64,000 bases of DNA, from NCBI GenBank assembly GCA_034620365.1, contig JAQGEQ010000307.1:62001-126000 (forward strand), written 5' to 3'. Every line of letters starts with the position of its first letter. Position 1 is the stretch's first letter. The position numbers were made by a program, and so were the translations under genes. The DNA comes from Pegea sp. RAD2-039. Lineage: Eukaryota; Chordata; Thaliacea; Salpida; Salpidae. The notes below the pieces were generated by a model. It saw only the letters and a list, made by a program, of their open reading frames with translations, had not been told where the DNA came from and did no database searches. Shown one piece after another: positions 22,080 to 34,447 of this stretch.

Positions 22080-24688
22080 ACGAAAGTTTGATGAGATCAA
22101 TCGTGAGTTCTTAGATGATTTTTTAAACGAGAAAGACACATAAATCCTTTTTTTACAAATGCTGCAATTATGGGGAAAGTTTCTGGTGTGGTTGCTGATT
22201 TCGTGTTGCTTCAAACTAGCTGATACTGTAAACGATTTCGAACAAAACTTGCAATGAAACAACTTCTCGCCTGTGTGGATTCGTTTATGTCTTATGAGAT
22301 GGCAAGATTGCCCAAATAACTTTCCACATTCATTACAGACGAAAGCCTTTTGCTTCTCGTGAGCATTACGGATATATCTTTGTTTGCTACTTTTTAGACT
22401 AAAAGATTTTTTGCAAATCTCGAATTGAAAATTTTCTTTTGAGTGAACTGACTCATTATGCTGGTTATGGCTACTTTTTCTTCTAAGGCTTTTTCCACAC
22501 AGGCGACAAATAAAATCTTTCTCTTTCCTGTGAGTCAATTGGTGTTGCTTGAGAATTCCTTTTTAAATCAGCAGAATAGTCACAGAGATTGCATGGATAC
22601 TTGTTATCAGTTGGATGTTTTCTTTTAAGATGAAATTCAAAAACTTTCTTTTCACCAAAAATGTCTTCACAAAACTCGCAATGATAAAGATGAGCTGCAG
22701 AAAATTGTTTTATTACAAAATTAATTTTATTCTAGTACTAGAAACATTAATCAGAGATATTTTTAAACAAATAATTGAAAAAGTTTAATTTACTTCTTTT
22801 GAGTAATTCAGGATTCCTTTTCATTTTATTTATTTCTTTCTGAGGACTTTTAGCTGTAAAAAGTTACTTGTAGTTATTCATAAGATTGTCTTTGTGACTA
22901 ATTAGATTAGTTAACTTTTTCGATTTGTTAATTAAAGTAATTCTTAAATAATTTAATATTATTTTACTAAATAAATATATTCTAACTTTTGTTTTCATCT
23001 TTTGGGACATCTTCCAAATCTTCTTCATGTTCATTATCAAGAATATTTTTAAGCATTTCTTCATTATCATCTGCAGTATCCTCATTGTCATCTTTATCAC
23101 CATCATCAAAAGCATTCTTCATTTGATCTTCATCATCACAACCATCAACAGCATTTTCAATGTAATCTTCATTTCCATTTTCAAAATTGCAATCATTAAT
23201 GTTATTTAGGTCTTCATCATCAAGAACATTTCAATCCAAATTTTCATAATCATCACTTTCAACAACATCTTAAACTGAATCTTTATCAACAGAATCATCA
23301 TCCAATTCAATTTGTTTGTTACTTTTATTAGTCAAATGAAGTTGTTCTTGAATGGCTTTAAAAGATTCTGTAAGAATAAGATCAATTGAAAACCCTGTTT
23401 GCTAGTTCTATTGGTCATGTTAAGGGTTTTAGTGCTATTACTGATCAAAACAGATCACTATTATTTAATAATGATATGTTATCTATAATGTACATGGGTT
23501 ACTGTTGGTAATAAATATTTTCTTATTTGTGATTACTTATAACACTAGAAACATTATAACTTTAGTTTAGAAGTTGTACTTAGAACAGTTTTACTTTCCA
23601 ACTTTCTTCTTTTAATCTCTGGTTGATTAAAATAACTTTCGCATCCACCACAATCTTCACTATCAGATTTGGATCCTTTGAAAACAAATTTGTTGTTCAA
23701 GTTTGAACATTTTGTAGAATATAAACTTTTATCATAATTTCTTGGTCAGGCAATAATATTAACAGTCATTAGATTATTAAAAGTTTAAAATTATAAAAAC
23801 TAGTTTAAGAATAGATTTATCTAACACTTCAACAATATTAGTTCAAAGGTTTGCTCAATTCATTATATTAAACTTTCTACATTAAAATAACTTAGTTATA
23901 AAACCAAACTAGAAAAACGTAAACAAACAATAAAATTATCTATTATAACATCATAACATCATTTAAAGTTGAAATTTATTTTCTTCAACCAATAATCTAG
24001 AAGAATTTAAATCTTCTGGTTGTTTAGGTTGGAAATAAATTGGATTTTCTCTTGGTTCTGTCTTGCAAAGCTATAAAGCAAATAAGAATCCCAGTAAATT
24101 TATACAATCTAGATTATTTATTTATAAAAGATTACAAACGGATAAGTAAAAATAATATAAAAATCTTTTATCAAATTATTATTTTTATATGGAGAAACAA
24201 CTAAAATTTTGCCAGTAAACATAAATAAACAAAATAAGGATATTTACAAAGGTTTCAGATGAAGATACAGTGTTATTATCTCCTAATTGACTTGTAGAAG
24301 CACCAGATTCTTCAGATAGCATATCAGAGATGTTATTATTATCATTTGAATCCATTTTCCTTAAACAATCTCCATTAATTTGTCTTTTTGCATCATAATA
24401 TTTTACAATTTTATACTTTGCATACTCTATTTCTAAAGCACTCCAACTTATTTTATTCTGAAGCCTTTTCATGTTAAACCAACGCTGAATGAATTTATAT
24501 GAAAGGCCAGATTTTTCAGAGAGTTTAAATAGTTCATCTTCTGGTGGATAAGGGAGAGCACAAAATACTTTCAAAAATTCCAACTCAATAGTGGGAGGAA
24601 TAAAATTATCTGCAGAAGTTGCATCAGCTACAGCATAATTTTTCTCTTCTAACCACAAATCAACTGTATTAACTTGATAAATCTCCAT
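22080..24688 (-). pseudogene. Unit A: homeodomain-acidic-zinc-finger gene, decayed
   Basis: Same layout as units B and C. Exon 1 (24248-24688) is open and encodes the atypical homeodomain (WFNMKR core). Exon 2 (about 23970-24076) has lost its donor: the expected GGTAAAT reads AATAAAT. The acidic exon (about 22995-23430) has in-frame stops. The finger exon (about 22099-22694) is frameshifted in finger 2, lacks the first Cys of finger 4 and loses frame in finger 7; the open piece 22099-22538 spans fingers 3 to 7. A truncated homeodomain-only product from exon 1 remains possible, but the full protein cannot be made. Unit A is head-to-head with unit B. Confidence 0.8.
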
Positions 24689-27600
24689 TATTATCAATTT
24701 CTAAGTCTGTTTATATAAAAAATATTAACAAAGTGTTTCTATGAGACTTACATACATAATTAAAAATATCTAATTTATATTTTTGTTAATTAATGTACAT
24801 CTAAATATAAAAATGCATCAAAACATCTAATAAATAGAAATAACTATTTTAAAACCATGCTAAAAATAATGAAAATTAAAATCACTGCAATAAACATTTA
24901 TTATGAAAAGTTAAAATACTTTGTATCATTAATCATCATGTAAGACTGTTCTTTAATGATTAAGAGCTAAACTAAAATAATCTGTTATTAAACTTATCAA
25001 ATTTAAGAAATAAAAGTTGTTGCTATTCCGGTAAGTTTGAAGAATATTTCAGTAGACAAACTAAAATAATCTGATATTAAAAGTTACTTCTTACGTTTTA
25101 ACTAATTTAAAAAATTTCTGTACAATTAAATTAAAATAATTTAGTAGAATTAGAATAAAATAATCTCTTAAAACTTCAAAATTCAAACTAACTCTTAAAA
25201 GGAGATTTATTTTTAAATAAATGAAAAGTATCTCTTATACAGAAAATATAAAGTAGAAAATTCATAGAATGCAAACTACAATCTTAAGTATAAAGAACAT
25301 GAAATTGAAGGTGACACGACAGTAGAGAAAGTAAAATTGGTAACGGCAACTGTTCACGTAAATCAAAAAAGTGTTAGCCAAAATTAAACTCCAGGATATC
25401 CTTACCATCCTTTATTAAAAAGATAAAATTGTTTATCTCAGTGACCTTAAAAATATGAGTATTTCAACCAAATCTTTCAAAAGTCTTTCACAAACAACAA
25501 TAAATGTAAAAACATTATTCTAAAAGCAAACAAATCTAAACTTATGAATAACTTAAATAAGTGAAAATGTTTAAGGACAATCAAAATATTTATTAATAGA
25601 AAAACCAAAGATAACAGAGTGAAGAAAACTATAGTATGCTCAACTTTTAAATCAGATAATAATCTTAAACAAGATGAAATACAAAATAAGCTAAATCATA
25701 AATTGATAAAATAAATGATTAAAAGTAAGAATATCTTATTTTGTAAGCTGTTTTTTGATATAAAATAATTAACTTAAGTTCAAATCATTAAAATTATGAT
25801 ACAAATTCTGTGAATGAAGAACTATTTGATTAATTCTTGATTGTCTGTCTTGTCTTCTTTCTTCAATTTGCTTCATATCATCTAACAAATTATTATCATA
25901 AACACAATGGATTTCTAAACACCAAGTATTCATATACACCTCATATTCAAAGTTTTCATATATCTATATCAACAAAAATGGATAGGTATGCTGAATTATA
26001 ATCAATTATTAATAAATACCTTTTAAACTTATAAAATTAACAAAACTAATAAACTAGAAACAAATATCTATAAAAATATTTTGATATTACTGCTAAAAGT
26101 ACTTTGTAAAACATATTTATTATAGATCTATAAAAGAATGCAATAAAAATTATAAACTTATCTCAGTTAAAATTATGACATAATTACAAAACTTTATAAT
26201 TTGATAACTGAATAATATAACATATAACTTTCAAATTTAGTTACTTATTAAAAGCATAAATTAGAAAAACATTAAATTCCATTAAATTGAAGTAGAACCT
26301 CTTATATATGATTTTCATCTTAAAATACATCATCAAAAGAACGATTTGTTAAAGTTTCTATATTTTTGATAGTTAAACTAGAGAACTAAAAATTTTTTAA
26401 ATATTTTGATTACTGAATGCTTTTTTGTCGGGCTGCAAATAGAAAAAATGATTTTAAGCATCTTGGTTGTAGTTTAACTATGTATTATTAATCAGCTTTT
26501 TAGCGTGCTTGTTAAAAAACAAGAAGCTTTAAAAATAAATACAACTAGTTTAGAATAACTTGTAAGCAATACATTACAGATAAAACTAAATTTTGAAAGT
26601 ACATTAAAAAGTACTTAATATAATATTAAAATATAATTAAAAGTGTTTAAAGAAAAACTCATATGATAAAAAAATGAAAAACCTGGAGATGGTTTTGTAA
26701 TAACTCAGAAAGTTTAAATGGTTTAAAATTTTTAAAAATACCAATTTGAAATGTATCAACAACATCTCTAAGAATCTGTTATTTTAAGATCAGATAAGTT
26801 TCACAGAAATAGTTTTAAACATTTAGAATCTAATAAAACAAATTAAACAGTTAATACAAACTAAAAAATAATTTTAAAAAGTCTAAACACTAAAGAATAA
26901 AATTAAATTATTTGATAAAATAAATTAAAGCTTACAAATAACTTACAAATATTTTTTTATAAATCTTTATATAATAAAACAAAGAGAAAAATCTAAACAT
27001 CTCAATTAAGGTTTTATTTATGTATAAAAATAAATTATGACATAAAAAAGATAAAATAATTATTTATCTCAACTTAAGAAAATTAGAATAATAAGTTTTG
27101 TTGAAAAGAAAATAAATTTTTGAATAATAAACAGGACTAGGAAAAATAGTAAATTAAAAATTATGAAAAAGTAATAATATAAGTAATTCTTTGTTTATTT
27201 AAGTATTTCTCAACTTATTTCCAATAAATCAAATTAAATTAATAAAAATAAATATAAATTCAGATAATCAATTCCAAAATAGTACCAATGCCATAAATTT
27301 ACATTTTATGAAAGTTATGATGTTTAGTTTTATATTTAATTATATATTTAGAATACTTTATTATATTTGTAAACAACTTTAATAAATAATATTTCATTTT
27401 TTGATATTCCAAAAAATATAAAACATTAAAAGTTTAAAAGAAATCATAAATTTAATTTAATCAATTAGTTTAAGAATAAACTTTCCATTAAATATATAAA
27501 AATAATTTTAATTTAAGTCTTAAAAGAATAATTTTACTTTATAAATATTTATTAAGAATCAAAATCATAAAAATTCAAAACTTTAAAATAATTAAAACCA

Positions 27601-29000
27601 AATTTATGCAGAAAATTATAATATCAAATCTACAAAAAAATAAATAATTAATATAAAATATTGTTATAAATTAATTAATTAAACAAAACCGACTTATATT
27701 AAACCTTACATATTTAATTTATTTACCAAAACTTTAAACTTACTTAGTAAAACAGCAAATCTAAAATAAGAAAAAGAAACTGATTTAAATATTTGTAATA
27801 TATAAATAAATTTATTTAATAAAAGGATAAACAAAACAACTAAATTCAAAACCTTTAATATTTTCAGATACTTCTTTTACAAAATCAAATTTGCTTTCTT
27901 CATAAATATAATATTTTTCTGCAAAATAAAAATACTTAGTATTCATTTTTAACACTTAAACGATAATTCAAATTGACTTCAACCTATCTCACTGGTTTTA
28001 TATCATTTGATTAAGCGAGTTTGAAATTGGTGACATGACTATTATAGCGTTTTGATGTCTAGAAATGAATCAGTTTTAAAACTATCTTGAAATTTGAACC
28101 TGAAAACCTTCTTACAGAGCTGTTTAACTCTTTTTTTGACTATTTACTTTAGAACTAATTTAGAAGAAGCTAATTTAATCAGATAAGAATTAAAGTTTCT
28201 TACTAACCTGGGTCTACTCTCTTAAAAGTTTTTATATAAATTTAAACTTTATGAATTTCCGGGATATTATAAACATAATATAAAATTATATTACCAGAAT
28301 TTTGAATAAAACGAATTTTAGTTCTAATGCTCCTATCAAAAATTTTTTCGATGATGTTTTACTCTAAAAATTGCTTTTGTTTCATACTGTGCCTAGCTTA
28401 TTGAACTTTTATTTTCTCTTTTGCAGCTAGCTTTAAAGTATAATCTCGTAAATTTTGCAACTAATTAAAATAGGTTGGAGTACACAAGTATCGTTCAATA
28501 TTAATTTAAAGTATGCATAACTCTTATAATAGTTTCTAATTTCAAAAAAAAAAAACAATACTTTAAAGCTATATACTTTATACTTAAATAATTCTTAGTG
28601 AATCCGAAAAACAAAATTTATAATATTTTTTCAAAATGATTCAACTTTTTAACTTTCATATCTTTCACATTATTGCAAAACTTTACTAATTAATATTTTT
28701 AACTTTGGTTTGTAGTTTTGAGTAATGGACCCTGTATAATTATCTGGCGTGTCTTATTCATTTCAAATATATTTACCAACACTTATATCACTTAAATAAA
28801 GTAAAATTTCTTCTATCTAAAAATTCAATATGACTCCTTTTGACTTTTATTTACCTAAATACTTTGACCGTAACCTGTCAGATTAAGATTTTAGGTTGAC
28901 CACTATCACTAGAGCAAGATGATTCAAGGATGTATCATCAACGTTGTATGATCAAATACCACAAACTCTTCAAAAAACAGGCAGATCTTCATGTTGGAAG
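24689..29000. repeat. 5' flank of unit A, duplicated long AT-rich segment
   Basis: Extremely AT-rich, but not random: it matches 39480-41420 (same orientation), 51246-53000 (same orientation) and 53390-53870 (inverted). Part next to the gene (24700-25260) matches 29700-30160 in inverted orientation. Two exon-like islands keep reading frames (25808-25963 and about 27853-27918, both minus). It may hold 5' exons, a promoter or a decayed neighbour. Confidence 0.55.
25808..25963 (-). pseudogene. Exon-like island, copy next to unit A
   Basis: Nearly the same 50-codon open stretch as at 39702-39866 (NTWCLEIHCVYDNN, then Arg/Gln-rich MKQIEERRQDRQSRINQ). It has an AG acceptor (gatatag) but a short deletion has removed the donor found in the other copy. 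Not recognised. Confidence 0.4.
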
Positions 29001-29589
29001 TATAACAACCGATGTTTTCCTATAAATCTTACGATTTGCATATACAAACAAACAATATATATTTTTTCTTCCAACTGTCAATAGTTAATCAGATTGATGA
29101 ATTACTAATATGAGTTCTAGCTAGTACCATTGCTTATACCGTGTATATCTCCAGGAAACTTTATTTTGTGGTTTGGTCATGAAAAAATACTTGGTGAAAA
29201 AGATATTTTGTGAAAGACAAAGCTGGAGATGGCCTTGTCCGTTATAATCTATTTTATCCTGACCAAGCGTCAAAGAGATCGGCTCAAAAAATGATGATCA
29301 GCCCCTATTTTTTCATTGAAGCCACCCGGCTGCTATGATGTTATAATAGTTGATTTTATCATTATTATTATTATAATTTTATTATTAAATTATTATTTTA
29401 TTTTATGTTTATGTTTTTCTTGTTTGAATCTTTAACTAAATCCTCGTTTTTGGGGTTATTGCTAATAACTAGAATGGCTTTTTCATCGAACATATTTTGT
29501 AGACCATCAGCAGTATACAATATATGTGCGTAGACGCTGACTAGATTTGTTGTACTTTTTTGGTGTATCTGGAGAAAGTTGTTATGCAT
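28730..29589 (-). mobile_element. LINE family 2 endonuclease remnant
   Basis: Minus-strand 29398-29589 is an open 63-codon piece with LVSVYAHILYTADGLQNMF and ISNNPKNEDLV, which resembles the VSVYAPT ... LLGDFN part of a LINE endonuclease. After an AT-repeat insertion, 28990-29330 continues with NGQGHLQLCLSQNIFFTK and KVSWRYTRYKQW, resembling the later ITNTFF ... SW-HPR-K-W motif of the same domain. 28730-28990 is shared, inverted, with 53040-53350. It lies in the spacer between the head-to-head units A and B. Confidence 0.6.
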
Positions 29590-29599
29590 ATAATGATGT

Positions 29600-30175
29600 T
29601 AAAGAGTATGTAGAATAAAAAATTTCATTGTGCCACCTTCATTTTCATCTTTTTTATACTTAAGTTTGTAGTTTGCTTTGTATGAATTTTATATTTTCTG
29701 TATAAGAGATACTTTTCATTTATTTAAAAATAAATCTCCTATGAATTATTTTGAATATTTAAAGCTTTAAGAGATTATTTTTCTCTAATTTTACTAAATT
29801 ATTTTGCTTTAATATTTCAAATATTTATTAAATAAATATTATTAAACATAAGAAGTAACTTTTAATAACAGATTATTTTAGTTTTGCTCTTAATCATTAA
29901 AGAACAGTCTTACATGATGTTTATTAATAAAAAGTATTTTAACTTTTCATAATAAATGTTTATTGCAGTGATTTTTAATATTATTATTTTTTAGCATGGT
30001 TTTAAAATAATTAATTCTATGAAAAGTTCTTTCTTATATATTTTTAAGTATTTTTAATTATAGCTATACATTAATTAACAAAAATATAAATTAAATATTT
30101 TTAATTATGTATGTAAGTTTCATAGAAACACTTTGTTAATATTTTTTATATAAACAGACTTAGTAATTGATAATA
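29600..30175 (+). promoter_or_regulatory. 5' flank of unit B, inverted copy of unit A's flank
   Basis: The sequence 29700-30160 is the reverse complement of about 24700-25260. Similarity reaches the ATG, so whatever promoter exists is probably common to the units. A TATA-like tttttatataaac lies about 30 bases before the ATG in all four 5'-complete units, apart from changes in D. Confidence 0.45.
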
Positions 30176-32733
30176 ATGGAGATTTATCAAGTTATTACAA
30201 CTGATTTGTGGTTAGAAGAGAAGAAATATGCTATAGCTGATCAAACTCCTTCAGATAATTTTATTCCTCCCACTACTGAGTTGGAACTTTTGGAAGTTTT
30301 TTGTGCTTTCCCTTATCCACCAGAAGATGAACTATTTAAACTCTCTGATAAGTCTGGCCTTTCATATAAATTCATTCAATATTGGTTTAACATGAAAAGG
30401 CTTCAGAATAAAATAAGTTGGAGTCCTCTAGAAATAGATTATGTAAAGTATAAAATTGTAAAATATTATGATACAAAAAGACAAAATAATGAAGATGGTT
30501 TAAGAAAAGTGGCTTCACATAAGGATAATAACATCTCTGATATGCCATCTGAAGAATCAGTTGCTTCTACTAATCCAGTTGGAGATATAAGCACTGTATC
30601 TTCATCTGAAACCTTTGTAAATATCTTTATTTTGTTGATTTATGTTTACTGGCAAAATTTTAGTTGTTTCTCCATATAAAAATAATAATTTAATAAAAGA
30701 TTTTAGTATTTTTTTCCTAAACTGTTTGTAATTTTTTATAAATAAATAATCTAGATTGCATAACTTTACTGGGATTCTTATTTGCTATATAGGTTTGCAA
30801 AACAGAACCAATAGAAAATCAAATTTATTTTCAATCTAAACATCTAGAAGATTTAAATTCTTCTAGATTATTGGTTGAAGAAGGTAAATTCCAACTTTAA
30901 ATGATGTTATAATATATGATTTTAATGTTTTTTTATGTTTTAGGTGTTCAGTTTTATAACTAAGTTATTTTAATGTTGATAATTTATTGTAATGAACTAA
31001 GCAAAGCTTTGAAGTAATATTGTTGAAGTGTTTGATAAACCTTTTCTTAAACTAGTTTTTATAATTTTAAACTTTTAATAATGTAATTCATATTCAACAA
31101 AATGTTTAAATTTAAACAACAAGTTTGATTTCAAAGGATCAAAAACTGATGGTGAAGATTGTGGTGGATGTGAAAGTTGTTTTAATCAACCAGAGATTAA
31201 GAAAAGAAAAAATTTGGAAAGTAAAACTGTTCTAAGTACAACTTCTAAACTAAAGTTATATTGTTTTTAGTGTTATAAGTAATCAAAAATAAAAAAATAT
31301 TTATTACAAACAGTAACCCATGTACATTATACGTAATATTTTATTATCATATAAAATATTTATTATTTTATAATAGTGATCTGTTTTGATCAGGAATAGC
31401 ACTAAAACCCTTAACATGACCAATAGAACTAGCAACCAGGGGTTTTCAATTGATCTTATTGTTACAGAATGTCCTGAAGCCATTCAAGAACAACTTCATT
31501 TGACTAATAAAAGTAACAATCAAAATAAATTGGATGATGATTTTGTTGATAAAGATTCAATTGAAAATGTTGTTGAAAAAGGTGATTATGAAAATTTGGA
31601 TGAAAATGTTCTTGATGATGAAGACGTAAATAACATTAATGATTGCAATTTTGAAAATGGAAATGAAGATCACATTGAAAATGCTGTTGATGGTTGTGAT
31701 GATGAAGATCAAATGAAAAATGCTCTTGATGATGGTGAAAAAGATGACAATGAGGATACTGCAGATGATAATGAAGAAATGCTTGAAAATGTTCTTGATA
31801 ATGAATATGAAGATTTAGAAGATGCCCCTAAGGATGAAAACAAAAGTTAGAAGATATTTATTTATTAAAATAATAGTAAATTATTTAAGAATTACTTTAA
31901 TAAAAAATCTAAAAAGTTAACTAATCTAATTAGTCACAAAAACAATCCTATGAATAACTACAAGTAACTTTTTCCAGTTAAAAGTACTCAGAAAGAAATA
32001 AAGAAACTGAAAAGGAATCCTGAATTACTCAAAAGAAGTAAATTAAAATTTTTTCAAGTATTTGTTAAAAAATATCTCTGATTAATGTTTCTAGTACTAG
32101 AATAAAATTAATTTTGTAATAAAACAATTTTTTGCAGCTGATCTTTATCACTGCGAGTCTTGTGAAGACGTTTTTGCTGATAAAAAAGTTTTAAATTTGC
32201 ATCTTAAGAGAAGACATCCATCTGATAAAAAGTATCCTTGCAATCACTGTGACTTTTCTGCTGATTTTGAAAGTCAACTCAAACGACACCAGTTGACTCA
32301 CAGGAAAGAAAAAAAAATTGTTTGTCGACTCTGTGGAAAAAGTTTTCGACAAAAAAGTAGTCTTGACAAGCATAATGAATCACTTCACTTAAATGAAACT
32401 TATCAATGTGAGATTTGCGAAAAATCTTTTAGTCAGAAAAGCAACAAAGACAGACACATACGTACTGTCCACGAAAAGCAAAAAGCTTTCGTCTGTAATG
32501 AATGTGGAAAGTCATTTGGTGAATCATGTAATCTCACAACACACAAAAGAATCCACACAGGCGAGAAACTATTTCATTGTAAGTTTTGCTCAACATCATT
32601 TTCGGATTTATCTAATTTGAAAAAACACGAAGTCACGAACCACACCAGAAACTTCCCCCATAACTGCAGCGTTTGTAAAAAAGGGTTTCTGCGTCCTTCT
32701 CGTTTAAAAAATCATCTGAAAACTCACAAATAA
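30176..32733 (+). CDS. Unit B: homeodomain-acidic-C2H2 zinc-finger protein (intact)
   Basis: Six exons with consistent phases: 30176-30616, 30793-30883, 31137-31254, 31394-31845, 31978-32037 and 32138-32733; total 1758 bases, 585 residues. Exon 1 holds an atypical homeodomain (about residues 29-80; LEVFCAFPYPPEDE, GLSYKFIQYWFNMKR), with Met where homeodomains have the DNA-contacting Asn51. Exon 3 has a CGGCESC stretch and a basic IKKRK patch (possible nuclear signal). Exon 4 is Asp/Glu/Asn-rich. Exon 5 is a short basic helix. Exon 6 encodes seven C2H2 fingers, the last starting CSVCKKGF, with a TGEKLFH linker after finger 5. Likely a nuclear DNA-binding regulator; targets unknown. The exon 3 donor (GTTATA) is weak, so the join to exon 4 is the least certain. 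Alternative: two separate genes in tandem. Confidence 0.78.
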
Positions 32734-32950
32734 TTTTATCAAATTTTCATTTGTTTGATTTTTCATTTATTTGTTAAAATTGTTCGTTGTTGATTTATTA
32801 AAAGTTTCATTTACTCGATTTGTTGTGATGTCAATTTGAATGGTTGAGAAGTTTTTAGTTGAAAGAATTGTAATTAATAAAATCGAATTATCAATAAGCA
32901 AATAGTTTTAAAAATTTAAATTAATTTTTATAGAATCATTTAGTTACTTC
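32734..32950. other. Shared 3' flank, unit B
   Basis: Reverse complement of 42466-42684; AT-rich spacer between convergent frames. Confidence 0.5.
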
Positions 32951-33043
32951 CTAAACTGCCCTTTTAAGAAATTTACTTTTATTGCAACTTTCTATGTCAA
33001 CAAGATCCTTTTTAATTATCTTTGCTGTCTTCATGCTTGACAT
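32951..33043 (-). CDS. Conserved 30-codon ORF, copy B
   Basis: Same 93-base frame as at 13948-14040, with substitutions near the start (MSSMKTAKI) and AV before the stop. No indel. Convergent with the finger exon of unit B. Function unknown. Confidence 0.4.
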   Translation of the reverse strand: MSSMKTAKIIKKDLVDIESCNKSKFLKRAV

Positions 33044-33059
33044 CCTATCTGATGTTATC

Positions 33060-33310
33060 TTGGATCTCTGAATAGAAATAAATTGGAATTTTTGTTTAAA
33101 CTTGACAAAAGGTCATTTTTAAACTTTCTTTAAAGTGTTTAAGATAAAAGAGCCGTCTACAGACTCAAATATCAGTAGATGATATTGATATGATGATGAC
33201 TCTTTATATAAAGCTTATCATCGGGATAGCGCCTATCGGGTTAACCTCCAGCAGTTCAATATTATTTACGCATCATCTTGTTTGTTGACTAGATTAAGGA
33301 TAAAAAGTTT
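33060..33310 (-). promoter_or_regulatory. Conserved TATA-containing block, copy B
   Basis: Inverted copy of the block at 13700-13945. The TATA-like element is the reverse complement of 33202-33210. It points toward the small ORF at 32951-33043. Confidence 0.4.
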
Positions 33311-33379
33311 AATTAATATATCTTTATCGTTAATATATGTTAAGTGATTGTAATCGCTTATGATTTCTTCCATCCTGCT

Positions 33380-34240
33380 CTTCCTTGCGGTCGGAAATTT
33401 TCTGCCTCCTTGTATTGAGGAATCGTTGATTGTAGTTGGTACAGAATCAGATGCTTACCTTGTAATGGTGAATACAACCATGGATCCTCTGAAAATTTAT
33501 GATTATATTCCATATATTAAAGTAACAGCAACTGATTATCGGATTACATTGATTACTAAAGATAACTTTAGAATGTATGAAAGATCAAAGAATGAATCCT
33601 TGAAATATATGAGTCAAATGTATGATAAAAATGGAACTATTTGCTTTCTAGAAAAACAAACTATTAGTGACTTATGGATATCATTGTGACCGTGGGCATG
33701 TAGAAGTATTTGATTTAAAAACTATGAAGATTCGTATGGTACTTGAAGCCCATAAACATAAGTTGGTGGCTATTTGTGGTGATTCAAGCAGTGATATGAT
33801 TACTACTGCTTCTGAACGTGGAACTGTTATTCGAGTATTTTCGCTTCAACAGGAAAACTCTTCCGTGAGTTTAGGAGTTCTTTAGTTGGAGGAACGATTA
33901 ATGCACTTGCTATTAGTTCGGATTGTAAACTAGTAGCAGCTATTTATTCTGATGGACTTGTTAGTTTATTCAAGCTACCAACGTTTAGCGAGCAGGATGC
34001 CGAAAAATCTATGATTGTTGATACTGTGAGCAGACTTTTATCAAATTATCTACCATTTTCTGATTACATTAGTCAACTTCCTGTATCTAAATGGTTTTAT
34101 ACTGAAGCTGATGTAACTGCTGTTCATTTATTTAAGGAAACGGAATACGTCATTATGGAGTTGGTTAAAAAGAATTAGCAGAAAATATTTTATAAAATTA
34201 ATTTACAGAATAAACAAATTGATTCTGTTGACGTATTTTG
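33380..34240 (+). pseudogene. WIPI-like pseudogene
   Basis: Near-identical to 17376-18192 of the intact WIPI-like gene but 5'-truncated. Lesions: a 2-base deletion near 33657 (the KQKLL codons), a 1-base deletion near 33841, a CAG-to-TAG stop at about 34178, and a small deletion before the stop. At the lipid-binding site it reads EFRSS, one step closer to the family's FRRG than the intact copy's ELRSS. The 5' junction is to sequence (ttccatcctgctcttcc) also found in the LTR-element copies at 46650 and 57970. Confidence 0.85.
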
Positions 34241-34447
34241 ACATTTATGTGTGACTTAATTGTAATAAATTTGAGTTAAAAAGTGTTTCTGCCTCTTAAA
34301 ATTACTGAATCAATCAAAGAGTCTTAGTATCTTAGTAATAATTTTTAAATCTAATTTATTTATGTTAGATTTCTATGTTTAAAGAATCATATAAAAACAA
34401 CAGACTTATAGAATTAAAAACCGTCAAAAATTGTGCAAAGAACTAGT
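34241..34447. other. 3' flank shared with the intact WIPI-like gene
   Basis: Matches 18193-18400, so the duplication continues beyond the coding region into the LINE family 2 fragment. A DNA-level segmental duplication, not an independent retrocopy, made this copy. Confidence 0.6.

Noticed and set aside
22864-23209. Opposed Met/Ile/Lys-rich frames at 22864-23115 (minus) and 23027-23209 (plus)
   Set aside because: Both are out-of-frame readings of the acidic exon of unit A and its intron.
27000-28000. Poly-A/T-rich segments as centromeric satellite
   Set aside because: No tandem periodicity; the same segment is found as flank of other units.
32393-32620. Second plus-strand frame inside the finger exon
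   Set aside because: Out of frame with seven complete zinc fingers; a shadow.
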